In this document: positions 31,331-43,700 of the stretch, one piece after another
Numbering within the stretch: the stretch's first letter is position 1
Layout: the number at the start of each line of letters is the position of its first letter
NCBI GenBank assembly: GCA_963855995.1
Contig: OY979731.1
Span: forward strand, 3,187,001 to 3,251,000
Direction: 5' to 3'
DNA length: 64,000 nucleotides
From: Muricea muricata
Lineage: Eukaryota > Cnidaria > Anthozoa > Malacalcyonacea > Plexauridae
Translations under genes and position numbers: made by a program
The notes under the pieces: generated by a model
The model's database searches: none
What the model was told of the DNA's origin: nothing
Seen by the model: the letters and a program-made list of their open reading frames with translations, nothing else

Positions 31331-31470
31331 ATTCATCTGACACTGCGGCGGAGAACGAGAAATTCGCTGTTTTGAGCAGCCAACCGCGATAGTTAGTATA
31401 GAAACCCGGCCGAAGAAACGAGTCCGAAGAATTTTTCGTTGTTCTGTGCAGTGTCAGATTAATATGAATC
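31331..31470. repeat. Foldback element with GA-rich loop
   Basis: Ends ATTCATCTGACACTGC and GCAGTGTCAGATTAATATGAAT are inverted. Inner arms GAACGAGAAATTCG and CGTTGTTC pair. The middle has GGCCGAAGAAACGAGTCCGA. Sits about 570-700 bases upstream of the start codon of the large gene. Confidence 0.75.
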
Positions 31471-33900
31471 TATATGGGATAGTGCTGAAATAGAAATAAA
31501 ACACTGCGTGTCTTTGAAAACAAGTGTTAAGTCGTCACGAACTACCAATCTCTGACTCATTACCAATCCCATGCAGTTTGCTCAATGAATCCTTTGGTCA
31601 TAGATTAAGGATGCATAGATGGGGATACTTCGCCTATGATTTCGCTGTCTCACGGATTAGGTCATCTCCACACGCATTTCTGGAAGTACATTAGTTTGAA
31701 TTTCAATATAAAAGTATCACAGAAAGATAGTTTCTGTCTTTTTAAAAGCAACAAGAACAAAAACATAACTTCAATTGTTGCTTGAAATATACAGGACAGC
31801 TATATTTCTGTGAACCAAGGCAATCTATGGCTAAAAGTTTTTTTAAAATCGCCGTTTCCCGATCTAATTCCTCATAAAATCTCGCATGTGTACTTGCCAG
31901 AAATAAGCGTGCGTATGACCTACACAAGCCATCCACGTAAGACACAAAAAAACCCCGAGATGCAAATCTATGTATCCTTAATCTATGTTTAGGTGGAGCG
32001 ACAGTCAAGAAAGCCGAAGATGCGAATTCCATTCACATCAAATAAGAATTTTTACTCGTTTAAGCAATATATTGCCTAAACAAATGGATATTTTCCAATT
32101 TCTTATAATGTGAAACTCAAGATTTCTTTATATGTGCATAAATACACCACAACTGACAATTAGCTAATATACAAAATCCTGATAATATACATCATTACTA
32201 TAGCTGTACTCCATCGCAACTTAGCCCAGAAATTACACATTATCTGGTATGTGCTTTATCGGCGAGTTAGCGGCCATCAGGTGCTTTAGTGTACAAAACA
32301 AATGCTATATTGCAAGCCACTGTAGGCATAAATCAGTAACACAACAAAACCGTCTCATGCAATGAATCTAAAAATGTTCTGCTTACCTATATGATAAAAG
32401 CTTTAAAATATCTTCATATATAAATCTTTTCACATGATATTGTTTTCGTTGAGCTCTCGACAAGCTTGAATTTTCGGTCTATCATAAACTGGTTATTTTC
32501 CTTCCACTGAAAGGGTCCATTGTTTCGCGCGCTTTGCTACCTGTTGCCTTTCCCCTCGGAGACAATCGAAATTTGTTGTCACAGTCAGGTTCTGTGCAGG
32601 TTAGAAGCGAGTAGTTTGTAAACTAACCTAGTTTTTGTAGTAACTTAGAATTTGACTACCAGTAGACTGTCTTAAATTAACCCACGTTATATATGCCTAT
32701 ATATATAGCTACTTTCTAAATTTCTGTGATCAAAATTTTGCAGTTAAGTCGTTATTAATTCAAAACTGACACAGGCGCTTTGTTGATAACTTTGTCAAAT
32801 ACAAGGAAACTATGTGTAAAGTAGCTTATACGACGGAGATATTTTTTTCTACAAGTACAAAATTTTGACAATTTTGCAAATTACGGTAAATTATATAAGT
32901 TTTGAAGGATTGGAAAAGTATCAATTAATCAGCGACTCATGCAGTTTCGCCCAGGATTTCGTACAAATTCTTTGAAACTTAGAATTTACCCCATATGAAA
33001 TTCCTGCTGTCACGCAGATGCTTTGACATTGTAAGCCTTTCAGTCTTAAATACTGCAATGACTAAACTTGAATCTTGCACGTGAACGTTATAATTGGAGT
33101 AAAGGTGTGTATATTGATTAACCGTTTTGACTCCATTGCGAATGCAATTTTTGCCGGTTTGAACGTGTGTAAGCTAGACTGTAACATTCTGTCCTATACG
33201 GAATTATATGAACATGGCTGCGCTAGCAGACCAGCTTATTGTTGGATATGAACATAAACACAACTATTTTTGACCGGAACAGAACGCCATACCTTATATA
33301 AGGTCTAATAAAAATATCCTAAATTTCGATGCTACATGTTAACCTGGACTGTAGTCTTGATTATGCAAGTATCTGGAGACTGGAATAGAGTTGACGTGCG
33401 AGTTTCGACTCGTCTCTTGGCTATAAAGTACACTACTTTGTATTAATTATGATAGAGACACAGACATCCTATCGAATCACTGTTTCGTATTGTTGGTTGA
33501 CAACGGCCAGAGCTATTCTCCCTCTTAGTAGGCGGATGACGTCACGGAAGTCATGTGGTTTGTTGCGACAGCAGAGTCCGAAATGTTATCGATACTCCCC
33601 CGCAATGTTAATTTTTGATTATGCAATGTATGCTGCAATTAAGAGTCTTTGATCGTTTGTTTGATCGGGACTTAAAGGGTATTTGAAAGCAGGCCATGAC
33701 TATTCATGACTTTAATTTATGCATACTAGGTTACCTGCAAGGTAGGGAATGCGGCGGAGCTTTAATTATTTTATAGGTTATTGGAAAATGACATTTATGC
33801 AACCCAAAATATATTCAATGGGATAGTGTGCGTTGCTCAGTTTGTCTGCCAGAAGATATCATGTTTCAGACTGGCTTAAGCATAAGGGGTCAAAAGGGGT
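31471..33900. other. Upstream flank of the large gene, no gene seen
   Basis: No supported coding frame. A TGACGTCA palindrome followed by GGAAG lies at 33537-33549 in a locally GC-richer patch, and GAACATGGCTGCGC occurs at about 33209. These could be regulatory sites, but no transcript is evident. Confidence 0.45.
33537..33549. promoter_or_regulatory. CRE-like palindrome next to GGAA
   Basis: TGACGTCA matches the CREB/ATF consensus exactly and is followed by CGGAAG, an ETS-type core. A single site in unannotated sequence; function unproven. Confidence 0.25.
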
Positions 33901-33919
33901 CAACGTTGAACGAAGTCGA

Positions 33920-34410
33920 AATTCGAAAAGCAAATGCCTTATCGATAAGGAATAATTTTTTACAGCTACAGTGAACTCTGAAATACTTAGTTGTTGTTTA
34001 ATTATGTTTGTTGGAAATATTTGCTAGATCATAAACACACGAAATTCAAAACTGTCATAATTCCACCGCAAATAATGTCGCGTGAACAGCAGATGCGTTT
34101 TAGAACATAACATGAATATATTATGCTGCGTCTCTGTTTAACTGTGGTTTGTTAAATTAGCACAAATGGTAATGTTGGAAAATTATTATCGACAAAACAA
34201 ACGCGCTTTAATACAATGTCACAGACGCGATACTATCAAATAGAATGTATATTAAAATTCCACTGCAATTTAATACGAGATTTAATATTGTCGTGCGAAT
34301 AACAAACTCGTTTTAAATTGTAGTAAATGAATATATTCAGAAAAACAAATTGTCTTCCTCTCGCATGTATAATTTAACCTTGATAAGGCATTTGCTTTTG
34401 AGTTTTGACC
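33920..34410. repeat. Diverged tandem and inverted repeat cluster
   Basis: AAAGCAAATGCCTTATCGAT (about 33938) is inverted relative to CTTGATAAGGCATTTGCTTT (34379). Between them, TGTCGCGTGAACAGCAGATG (34077), ATCGACAAAACAAACGCGCT (34188) and TGTCGTGCGAATAACAAACT (34290) are three diverged direct copies with AATTCCACYGCAA in front of two of them. Confidence 0.6.
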
Positions 34411-35720
34411 TTTGGATAGTGCATCGTAATACAAAATACAAATAAAATTGAAGCCGGAACACGTCATATTTTGAGAGCGGCGGCCATGTATAAGGTCCCC
34501 ACTCAAGAATTAAATCAACGTAGTTTCTTTTAGAAAACTGTGAAAACTTTTGTTTCAAAACGTAAGCTATATGTTCGGTAATAGAAATCTATAGCATTCA
34601 ATGCTCAAGTGGGGCCATTCAACATGGCCGCGCAAGTCTAAAAATGTGACGTACTTCTGGCTTCAAAACCCAACAATCCAACAATAGATGCGCTATCGAG
34701 CTTTATGCTTTTGACTAACTACGATTTAAAAAGCCAGCCTGAAACATGAAAACTTCTGAACACAAGACATAATTGGTGACGAAACACAGGTGAGGAAAGG
34801 TATTCGCATTTCCGAACGCGCATGACCACAATGCACTGCGGTAAACATGGTTTGAGGTAAATTCTCCCCTACATACACAAATTAGGTCTGCTGCTTCGCT
34901 CGCTCGCTCCAGGTCGCTCGCTCCGCAGCAATAATTGCTAATTATTTTGCATATATAATTTTGTTTTATTCACGACACATATTATTTTAAAGCGGAAGTG
35001 ATGAGCTATCGAATGATGCTTCTCTTGTTTCATTTGGATGAATACCGCCCAAGATATTTGAATTCACACGCTCTCGCAAAACGTTGCCATGCGACCGACG
35101 AGTACGTTAACCTGGCCCGCATTCTACTAATGCTAGCTTAAAACACGGTACAAATTCAGACAGCTAAGTCATTCTACGGCTATAATGTGGTAGCCGACCT
35201 ACACACATATATATTAATTTGTCGGACTTGAAGTAAATAAATTAATCTTGGTAGATCTTGACATCTTCTGTCAATGCCATCAGTTCTGTCCGAGCCCACA
35301 TAAAATCTGTTTACTAGGCCATATCTAGCTATTGAAAATACGAGCTCTAACCTAGCTTTAAAAGGACTGGAAATTAAAATTTGCCATATAAATTCAATAG
35401 GAAGGACTGCACGTCGGACTCATAGTCATAGCAGGTCTGAGTAGAAAATCCACTGTATTGGCTACAAGCGCAAGTTTATATGTACCTTAAACATATAGCT
35501 GTACTTCTAAAATAATACTCATAATATTGTTTGTCAGCTTTTATTCCATAATTTAGACAGCAATCTCTGATTTTAGATAATATCATTAATTAAAATCAGT
35601 TGCACGGAAACCATATTGTAATGATGTTTTTAACAGCGAGGCTGCTCTGAGAAGACTGATCAACAGATTTAATGCTAACTAAGCTACGCAATTCCGAAAT
35701 ATCGCATATTCAACCGACCT
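34411..35720. other. Noncoding stretch
   Basis: Holds an imperfect palindrome GCTGCTTCGCTCGCTCGCTC with its partner CGCTCGCTCCGCAGCA at about 34890-34930. No gene seen. Confidence 0.5.
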
Positions 35721-35723
35721 GAC

Positions 35724-35795
35724 CGCGTAGCTCAGTTGGCAAAGCGTTAGGCTAGCATTCCAAAGGTCGTAGGTTTGCCCGGTGTGGGTGTATAA
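35724..35795 (+). repeat. tRNA-derived SINE head or tRNA pseudogene
   Basis: CGCGTAGCTCAGTTGGCAAA is a good pol III A box, and GTAGGTTTGCCC lies where the B box should be but departs from GGTTCGAATCC. The D and acceptor stems do not close, so this is not a working tRNA. Confidence 0.6.
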
Positions 35796-37445
35796 ACTCA
35801 CCACAATTATCTCCCCTATGGTATGCTACAATTTTGAAAAGTGTTTGAAAATTTGTTTAAGTAAAATACAAAAGTAAACAAAGTTCCATTATGTGACCAC
35901 AATGAACGGATAAAGCTACAATTGAATGTATTTGCCGAAGTACTGATTCCGCTAAAGAGACACCGCGCTTTAGGGTGGTTCTTCCGCTCTAAACTTCATC
36001 ATGAATATCTGAGATAAACTATTGAATATCTTGAATATTTCTTGCAGCGGTACTTAAATGACAAACAGACGCTAGGGTTTGCATTAATGTGTTTATTCCT
36101 TCCTCATTTCAAACATCATTTTCGGACATTGTTGAATTAACGTTTTGTCACATTATCTTAGAAAGTATTTCCTGTGGCTGAGGTGGGCAAGAACTGTGCC
36201 AAAACTATGCAGCTCCACATCTAATTTAAAGAAATTTTTATTATTCATGCACATGTCTAAACATGCTTGTAATTTCCCGCTCCCCCAAAACGGCCAAACA
36301 ATAGATGTGCCATTTCCTATCGTAAGTTTCCATCGATCTGTGTATTTAAAGTTATGTACCTTCATTGAGTGTTTGGCAACATACAACCTGCTTCTGACTA
36401 TCTATTATTTATTATATCGCATTTACTCATTGCCTATAGTCATTACAATTTTGCAGTTACACATATTAACCAAAAGTATACATATATAGCCTAAAGTCCA
36501 TTTCAAAAACGTCTAATTTGGTCACGTCGAATACGATACAATCGATGCTCGATGACGATGCTTCATAAGTATAATGTTTGAATTCAAAATTCAGTTAAAC
36601 GCAATCAACATTGGAGAGTTAAAAAAACCCTAAGGTAATGTCTCCTATATATATATTTGGCTCTAAAATTGATACTTTTTTACTTTTACTTTGGGTATCA
36701 ACCAATTAAGCGTTTTTCCAGTGTCTTGTGTCTATAATTGAGTTCCTTAGCCTGTTCCCATCTAAAGAAATTTAAATTTCTTACAGATCCGACATTTTAC
36801 TTATTACCACCGCACAAAGTTAGTCGTCACTGTGTACTAAATTTAGGTACTGCAAGCTCTCTGTATTATGATATAAATCTTTGTAACATAATAATAAGGA
36901 ACTTGGACGTTTTATAGAAAACATATTTCCGTTTCGTTCTGCCATATATGTAGCCAGTGTAGGCAATTGTTTCGTGGGCGAAGAGGTTTAGTTTCAAGGG
37001 CGATACTGCATTCTCCGGGGAAAAAAGGAAGTCAGCGATCATTTATGGTGTTGTCCATGCATAAATTAAATCTCAAGTTTTAAAGAATTAATTTGTGCTA
37101 CATTATAATATAATACATTAATTGACGTGTTTATAATGGCGTTTTTTTAGAAAATGTTCAATTTGATTTAAGTCAGCATGCCCATATTTGCCCGTAAAAA
37201 ATCTCTGCGATAAATTGCACTAGAAGCAAATATTTGCAATGTAAACCTGTAATAATTACCGTATTTAACTTAATTTGGTTCTCATTCTTCTCTGGACCAG
37301 GACAAGCAATCCTAACAAGTCTTACTCTTTTAAAGTTAGGTCTGTAAACAGGCTAGCGAGAGTTACAGTAGAGTAAAAACCGTGAAAAATTATTCATCAT
37401 CAACTATGATTTTTGTTTTCTGATGAATTGGCTTTTTAACATCGA
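35796..37445. other. Noncoding stretch
   Basis: A 114-codon frame at 36145 and its antisense partner have no recognisable family. No other feature found. Confidence 0.45.
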
Positions 37446-37449
37446 GTAC

Positions 37450-37735
37450 AGTGCTTCGGTGTTAGTGGTCAGACACTCGCCTTTTACCTCTAACTCAGCT
37501 CTAAGGTTTCGGGTTTAATCCCCAGTAAGGTGGGCTCGAACTCAGTCCTCATGTGAAAATAGTAATAGTCAACGCTCTGGCGAATGTCGTGGGTTTTCTC
37601 CGGGAACTCCGGTCTCCTCCTACAGGGAAAGTTGACAAGGTGGGATAGGTAATATGGGCCCACAGTAATTGGCTTACGCTGTTGTGGTGACCCTGCCCTT
37701 GTTGCAAAACTAAATAAAAAATAAAAAAATCCTAG
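37450..37735 (+). mobile_element. tRNA-derived SINE, copy 1
   Basis: A tRNA-like head (GTTAGTGGTCAGACACTCG, then GTTTCGGGTTTAATCCCCAG as B box), a central domain with CAACGCTCTGGCGAATGTCG, TGGGTTTTCTCCGGGAACTC and ACAGGGAAAGTTGACAAGG, a tail region (TAATTGGCTTACGCTGTTGT, GGTGACCCTGCCC) and an A-rich 3' end (CTAAATAAAAAATAAAAAAA). Aligns along its length to 57758-58040. The central domain resembles conserved domains reported in eumetazoan SINE superfamilies; I cannot say which one. Confidence 0.88.
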
Positions 37736-37739
37736 TTGA

Positions 37740-40450
37740 ATTATATTGAAAACTAACTTTGCCAGAGTGTAGCGACAAGCACACGAAAGCATGATAGCTA
37801 GATCTCCTGTTCAGTTGACATAACGACAAATTCCCAATGTTCCTCGGATAACGAGTTATCTCATTCCAATGCATGTGCTTCAAAGCGTTTGGAAACTATG
37901 AGATATTTTACTTTGCGAAAATCGAAAGTACATTAAACCTGTCCTGACAAACGTGTATAGTTCTCATTGAAGATTATTGTCCAAAATCATTTCTATTTTA
38001 TTCTACATATTTTGCCATTTAATTTATTATGATTGCTTCTCCAACATTGTTACTAAAGTAAATGTTACCCAGCATCCAGGATCCCGTGACACGAACGTAG
38101 CCAGGGAGAGAGCTAAGCCCCCCCCCATTCAGGGAGAGAGCAACGCCCCCCCCCCCTTTGTTGATACAAAGTTTCAGGAAAGAGGGTATGACGCTAAAGG
38201 CGACGTAAAGAACAACGTGGAAGTGTCATGGGCTCATCCACAAACTTCATGCCATTTTTAAATCATCATTCACACCCATATGACCATACGGCAATGCCCA
38301 ATTCAGGCTCCTCAGCTGTCATATAGGTTTCCACAGAGCCCCCCCCCCCCCTTGAAAGTTCTGGCCCAGTATCGAGATCAATTTTTTCCATTTACGCATG
38401 GCGTTCAGATGATTAACGATTTGTTGTTGCGACCTACCGCGCTGTAATGCGCATGTGATTTGTCGCTTGACTGTACACACGAAGCGATTAGCTGCAGCAA
38501 CGTCGATTGCTGAGATCTTTCGTCTCTTGTGTTCGGATTAGCATAAAATACGCAAAGTCCCTAATGCCTAATGGAAACAAACGCTTAATTTGTTTGCATT
38601 TTGTACTTCTATATTTGTAAATTATTATATATATACTTATAAAACATCTGACACCATTCTCTGGTTTGCAGTGCTCGTAAATAAATATAAAAGAAAGTTT
38701 AAATTCACAAAAAAAGTTGGGAAAACGCGAAATTTACGCAATGATTACTTGTAATGAGCTGGACTGATGCGCTCAGAACGGTCATCACGTGGTAATTTGG
38801 CACAAATCCCGCAGTATATAAATGATAAACGGTGATGCAGTTGACTTATTAGGATAAGCGTCGCCGGTTTATATTCACTCGTAGGATTATTGTTGGCAAA
38901 GGTTTTGATTTTAATCAGTAACAATAATATACCGTATATTTTCATACGAGAATTGTGACATTTAATTTTTTTATCAATTCCGATTTAAAGTATTGAAAAT
39001 ATGTATAGACATTATGAGTTCTGAAGGCTGATTGCTTGGAACTGCATTAATAATTCATGAAGTACGTACAAAGAAAATCGATACCATGGAGAACGTATGC
39101 AAGTCAAAGGAAGAAGTTACGTAAATTATGCCAGTTTTCTCCTTGATTTTCTACAAAATACTGGTTTGTTTGAGAAGTACGTTTAAACACTCGCAAGGGG
39201 GACTTCTTTCGATTTCAAAACACCTCGAAGTTCGTTGAAAAAATACTCGGCTTTGCTTCGTATGCTCAACTCCTCTCGGTGTTTGAAAATCTGAGGAAGC
39301 CTTTCCACTCATTTTTGAACAATTACCCTTTCCATAATATGGAAAATGTCTGTCAAATTCATGGAGACTGACAAAATCCACACCGTTGAATTCGGCAAAT
39401 CTATAGTATAAAAGATATTTTCATACTGTACAGCCAATAGAGTATATAAAAAAGTAGACAATTTTGAATAATGTGTTATTAAATTTCTTTAATGTATAAA
39501 TGATTAGACGAAACATGCAAAGCTAACTATAGCAACAGGAAACGGCTACCTCCACAAATTCTTCCAATTAGAAATTGCGAAAATGCAACGTCAGTTTGGT
39601 TGATGGAAAATAACAATACACTGCGCAAAGCGTGACTGGTGATTTATACTGAGTGAACCTTCTGCAAATTCTTTCTATTTTGTGGCTAGGCCTTCTCTAG
39701 TGGTTCTACCCGCACCAGTCACCTCGCGAGAAGGCCTGGATTACCAGTACCAACCTGATACAGCATATGGTCAGTTGGCCACCTGCAGTGACACTGGATA
39801 TGTTTAGCCAGTACCATCCCATCCTTGACGTCATAATCCTGTTATACACTACTGACCCTGCAGCGGCCCTTACGGAAATAATTGCGACCTTTATTTCCAG
39901 GGATTTCTCGAACAATATTGTTCATCACAAGCAAGCTCGCCTATTGGTGTTGTGCGAACAAGCTCATATGGAAGTTCAGCATGAATTTGTGCTGCTATTC
40001 CAAGTTTATTTCGTTGTATACTGACCTTAAAACAATGAAGCGATTCTCCGAGAACGGCTCTCGTATTTATTCAACGTCAATTTCGACTAAAGCCTATTTT
40101 AGACTCGCATTTACGCCGAATTTAACTAGTCGAACTCAACATAAAATTTCTTAACTGTTGGAAATTTGAAGCAAAAATGAAGTCTGGTTAAAAATCCTAT
40201 TTTAAAATATTATCTCGTATCCATTTAGATGTCAAAGCCACGTCAAATAGACTGATTTTCTTTTGAATGCGTTTGAGGAAACAACTTTAATTTGACGGAA
40301 ATGCGAGGTCTAACACACGCTGGATGACTTAAGTTCAACTGGACATCGTCAGCAATTCTGAAATTCTTAATGATTAGTTTTTGAACAAAATGGTTGTTTC
40401 GAGATATATATCTTTGGTCACATTTGACAGGCAAAAAATCAATGTGTACT
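37740..40450. other. Noncoding stretch with C runs
   Basis: CAGGGAGAGAGCTAAGCCCC and a near copy at 38101-38157 form a two-copy tandem repeat ending in C runs. Another C run is at 38340-38352. A 17-base inverted pair (AGGCCTTCTC and GAGAAGGCCT) lies at about 39690-39737. No gene found. Confidence 0.5.
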
Positions 40451-40455
40451 CACAC

Positions 40456-40527
40456 TGACCTAGCCCCACCACACTGCTATGGGTGACCTAGCCCCACCAC
40501 ACTGCTATGGGTGACCTAGCCCCACCA
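40456..40527. repeat. 28-bp tandem repeat, 2.6 copies
   Basis: TGACCTAGCCCCACCACACT plus GCTATGGG occurs at 40456-40483 and 40484-40511, with a partial third copy to 40527. The first two are identical, so this is a recent duplication. Confidence 0.95.
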
Positions 40528-43500
40528 GGGGAGATCACACCTTGCTCTGGGTGTCGTCGCTCCTGTGCAATGGCTCGTGTGTGGGCTAAAATTCAAAATT
40601 TTCCATATAATTGTCGATGTGATTGAGTTAATTCTACACTTTACACATGCAACCTAATGTTTATCTCATACTATAATAGTCTGTTCACATATTCATTCAC
40701 AAACGTAAGAAGGAGAAAATCCCGATTCTTTTGACAATCGTGAATCAGGCTTTATACTCATAGACATAAGCTCGTGCTTTCTCGGCTTTGAAATTCACGT
40801 TTTACTTGTTGAATGAGTGACATTCACGGTATTTATTGTATGTCCGAGTATACTCAACTGCAGTCACTGAATACACGGATAGTAAAGTATTCAAATTATG
40901 ACATCTAAGCGTGATTGGTGAAGTCTGTAATTGCCTTACCGAGTCAAACAAACATACAATATTTGACTTAAAACAATTCTTAAACCGGTAGGGGACAGTA
41001 GAATCCTAATTGGACGACAAACGAAACCCGCACAAATGGACTTTACAAGATAACATCGATTACCGTTTACACGTAACCTCCCGTACTGGCCCATTCAATT
41101 TTGCATTGTAGGGCATACTTTGGTTTCCTTTGGGTGAATTACGAATGTTCGCCCTGTTTGTATAGGTTTAAAACTAATTGTGAGTTCACTATATATCATA
41201 TTTGTTTTTATTTAACATGGGCTTAGTAGAATGCTATGGTTTGCGATGACGTTTGATGAATGACGATGGGGCTTGGTAAATGCTTGTCATTATGCTGAAA
41301 CCTGATACATCACCACATATACGCTGCTGACTTTTGTTACGCGGATAAACTCCTGGGCAGTAACCTTGTAACCATTTGACATTGAGCGTTCTACCCTCAA
41401 AGCTTCAGTAGCACAATAAAGAGCCCGAGATAGAAGCGAGAAACTGATCTACGGAATTCCTAGCAAGTGTCGGACACCGTAACGCACTTTGTACAGTCAC
41501 CAACATCGGAAGAGCTGGTTTATATATTTCTACTCCATAATAAGACCGCGTAAGGTAAGCCTTTGTTTATACTAATATATTGCGATATACGGTCAGTGTA
41601 CAGCATGTTAAAAACACCTGGTTCTCATATGTCCTCCGAAGTAGGCGACATCTATTGTTGCTAGTCTTTCATGAGTAAAATCCTGTGTGTGTGTGAATGA
41701 AAATAGAACCTCATTGAATGATTAGTGACAATAAATTGCAGCATGACCGTCGTATTGGTCTGGTTCACAACATCTATTGTATATCGCAATTCCTCGGTGA
41801 TGTCTTTTTATACTGATATACCAGATATTTATACTGATAAACGAAGAACGCTCTGTCTTTGTGCATATATTTTTCTCCCAATAATCAATCGTTAATAAAA
41901 TATCGGCAATCGTCGCTGAAGGTTTGCGATGAGTGAGATCGTTCTCATAATTAGTGGCAACGGGTAGCTGCTTCAGGACCGCGAGTTGAATCACTTATTA
42001 TTCACTGTGATTGAGATACAAATCAATAACAAATGCGTCAAAATGAATTACTTTAAACACGAGTGCGTCGAAATAGTTTATCATGCGTTTAGGAAATATG
42101 GCTGGCCGTTTCAACTTTCGAGGCGAGTAAATTCAAGCCAAAGTTTACGTAAATCAGAAGCATTGTTTAATCTGAAATTGATTACAAATTTGTCATGAAT
42201 TATTAATGCTTATAAATTTGGTTGTAATGTATGGATTATCTATAGGTACTTGTGTCGCAATAATTCACCCACGCGTTGCGTTTAATAAAAAAAAAGTGAA
42301 CGACCTTCGATAAATAAATCAACGCCGTAAAAGTCAAATCTGCCTTGGGTAGTTTAATTACTCCTAAACTGAAGCCTCCGTTAATAAACGATAAAAATAG
42401 ATGCGAAATTGGAATTATTGAATTCTTCAAAGTACCAAGCAGAGCATATCATGCTATATTGCATTATTGGGGGGTCGTCTTTAATCCTAGTTTCCATTTG
42501 ATCGTAACTGTCGTAGCAAAGTCATTCTTGATGATGTGATATTGTCTGGATCTACTCTCTCTTGCTGGCTGTATACAAATACAAATACAAATACAAACCG
42601 CTGAAGCCAGTCATATTAATCGTACGTGTGCTCTATTGCATCGGTCACCTTGACATACTCACAATATTCGCGACTAAATGGGAACCAAGCTTTATGCTGA
42701 CTTTTATGTATAGCCATGTTTGTCTGTAGACAAATGTAAACCACGCAATATCAAGGGATCGCGTTTAACACATTGAGCGACTTATTAATATAGTACAGTC
42801 AGTTAAATAAACAATATAGAGGTCTTATATTAATTGAATAATAGATCTTATACTAATTAATGGTCATCGTAGTTTATTCCATTTGATGTAAAGCGTTGTA
42901 ATTGTATATATACTTTGCGTAGCGCTCTTTGGTCGGTGTAAATTTTATGCATTTCCAGCTACTTGTTCATGACCTCTCCCGCGTGTGTATACTATGAAAA
43001 ATTTTAAGAAGACATGCAAACCGTCACATCAAATCTGCTGTCAAGGTTGGGTGAAACTTAATCCTGACCGCTGCGTCAAGCTGCAAAGTGACAAAAATCA
43101 TGGCTAGCCAACCTGTGGTTAGTATTCTTTCATAATCTCAAGAAAATAGAAAATCAAACTTAAAGTTTATTTAAATCAGAACAAAATCTTTATTCGATTT
43201 ACACATATTGATCAAATATGTATTTCTTTCTGAATTATTAATGATTTTACAATAGTATTTAAAAAGGACTACAATGATTATGCTAAAACCACAATCGTTA
43301 AATATTGCGCCATAAAAAAGCTTCACATCATACGTGAAACAAAGCATTGTTAAATCCCAAAATGCTGCTGCTCATTAAATTAAGGTGATTAATTTGAAGA
43401 CAATGATTGATCTCAATTAACCGGTTTGATAAATTATTTCACCAGCCTTAATAAGACAGGCGACATACAATTTACAAAATTTGCATAAAGAGCGCGCACA

Positions 43501-43590
43501 GTAAAGCTATGTAACGCACGATCGCATATTGCCCGCATCTTTCACACGCATTCTGTGTCGATTTTAATGAGTGCATTCAAGTGTACTGAA
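40528..43590. other. Noncoding stretch
   Basis: A short (CAAATA)n run is at 42577-42597. Open frames here have no recognisable family. Nothing else seen. Confidence 0.5.
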
Positions 43591-43700
43591 TGCCCAGCCT
43601 CGTCCCCAGGCGCTCTGATTGCTTTTTCTTGCGCGAAATACTGTGGCGTGTTAGAATCTTTGTGGAGCCCGCACTGGACATCACCAAAAGGCAATTATAT
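43591..43700. repeat. Dispersed repeat with AGCGCCTGGGGACGAGGC core
   Basis: CCAGCCTCGTCCCCAGGCGC at about 43590 recurs as CCAGCCTCGTTCCCAGGCGC at 47463, next to the LINE fragment. Such a shared 20-mer in unique-looking sequence marks a dispersed element whose full extent I cannot define. Confidence 0.55.

Noticed and set aside
35724-35795. A genuine tRNA gene
   Set aside because: The A box is good, but the acceptor and D stems do not pair and the B box is off consensus.
36145-36489. A 114-codon plus-strand frame with an antisense 77-codon partner
   Set aside because: No family resemblance, and both strands open equally, as expected by chance.
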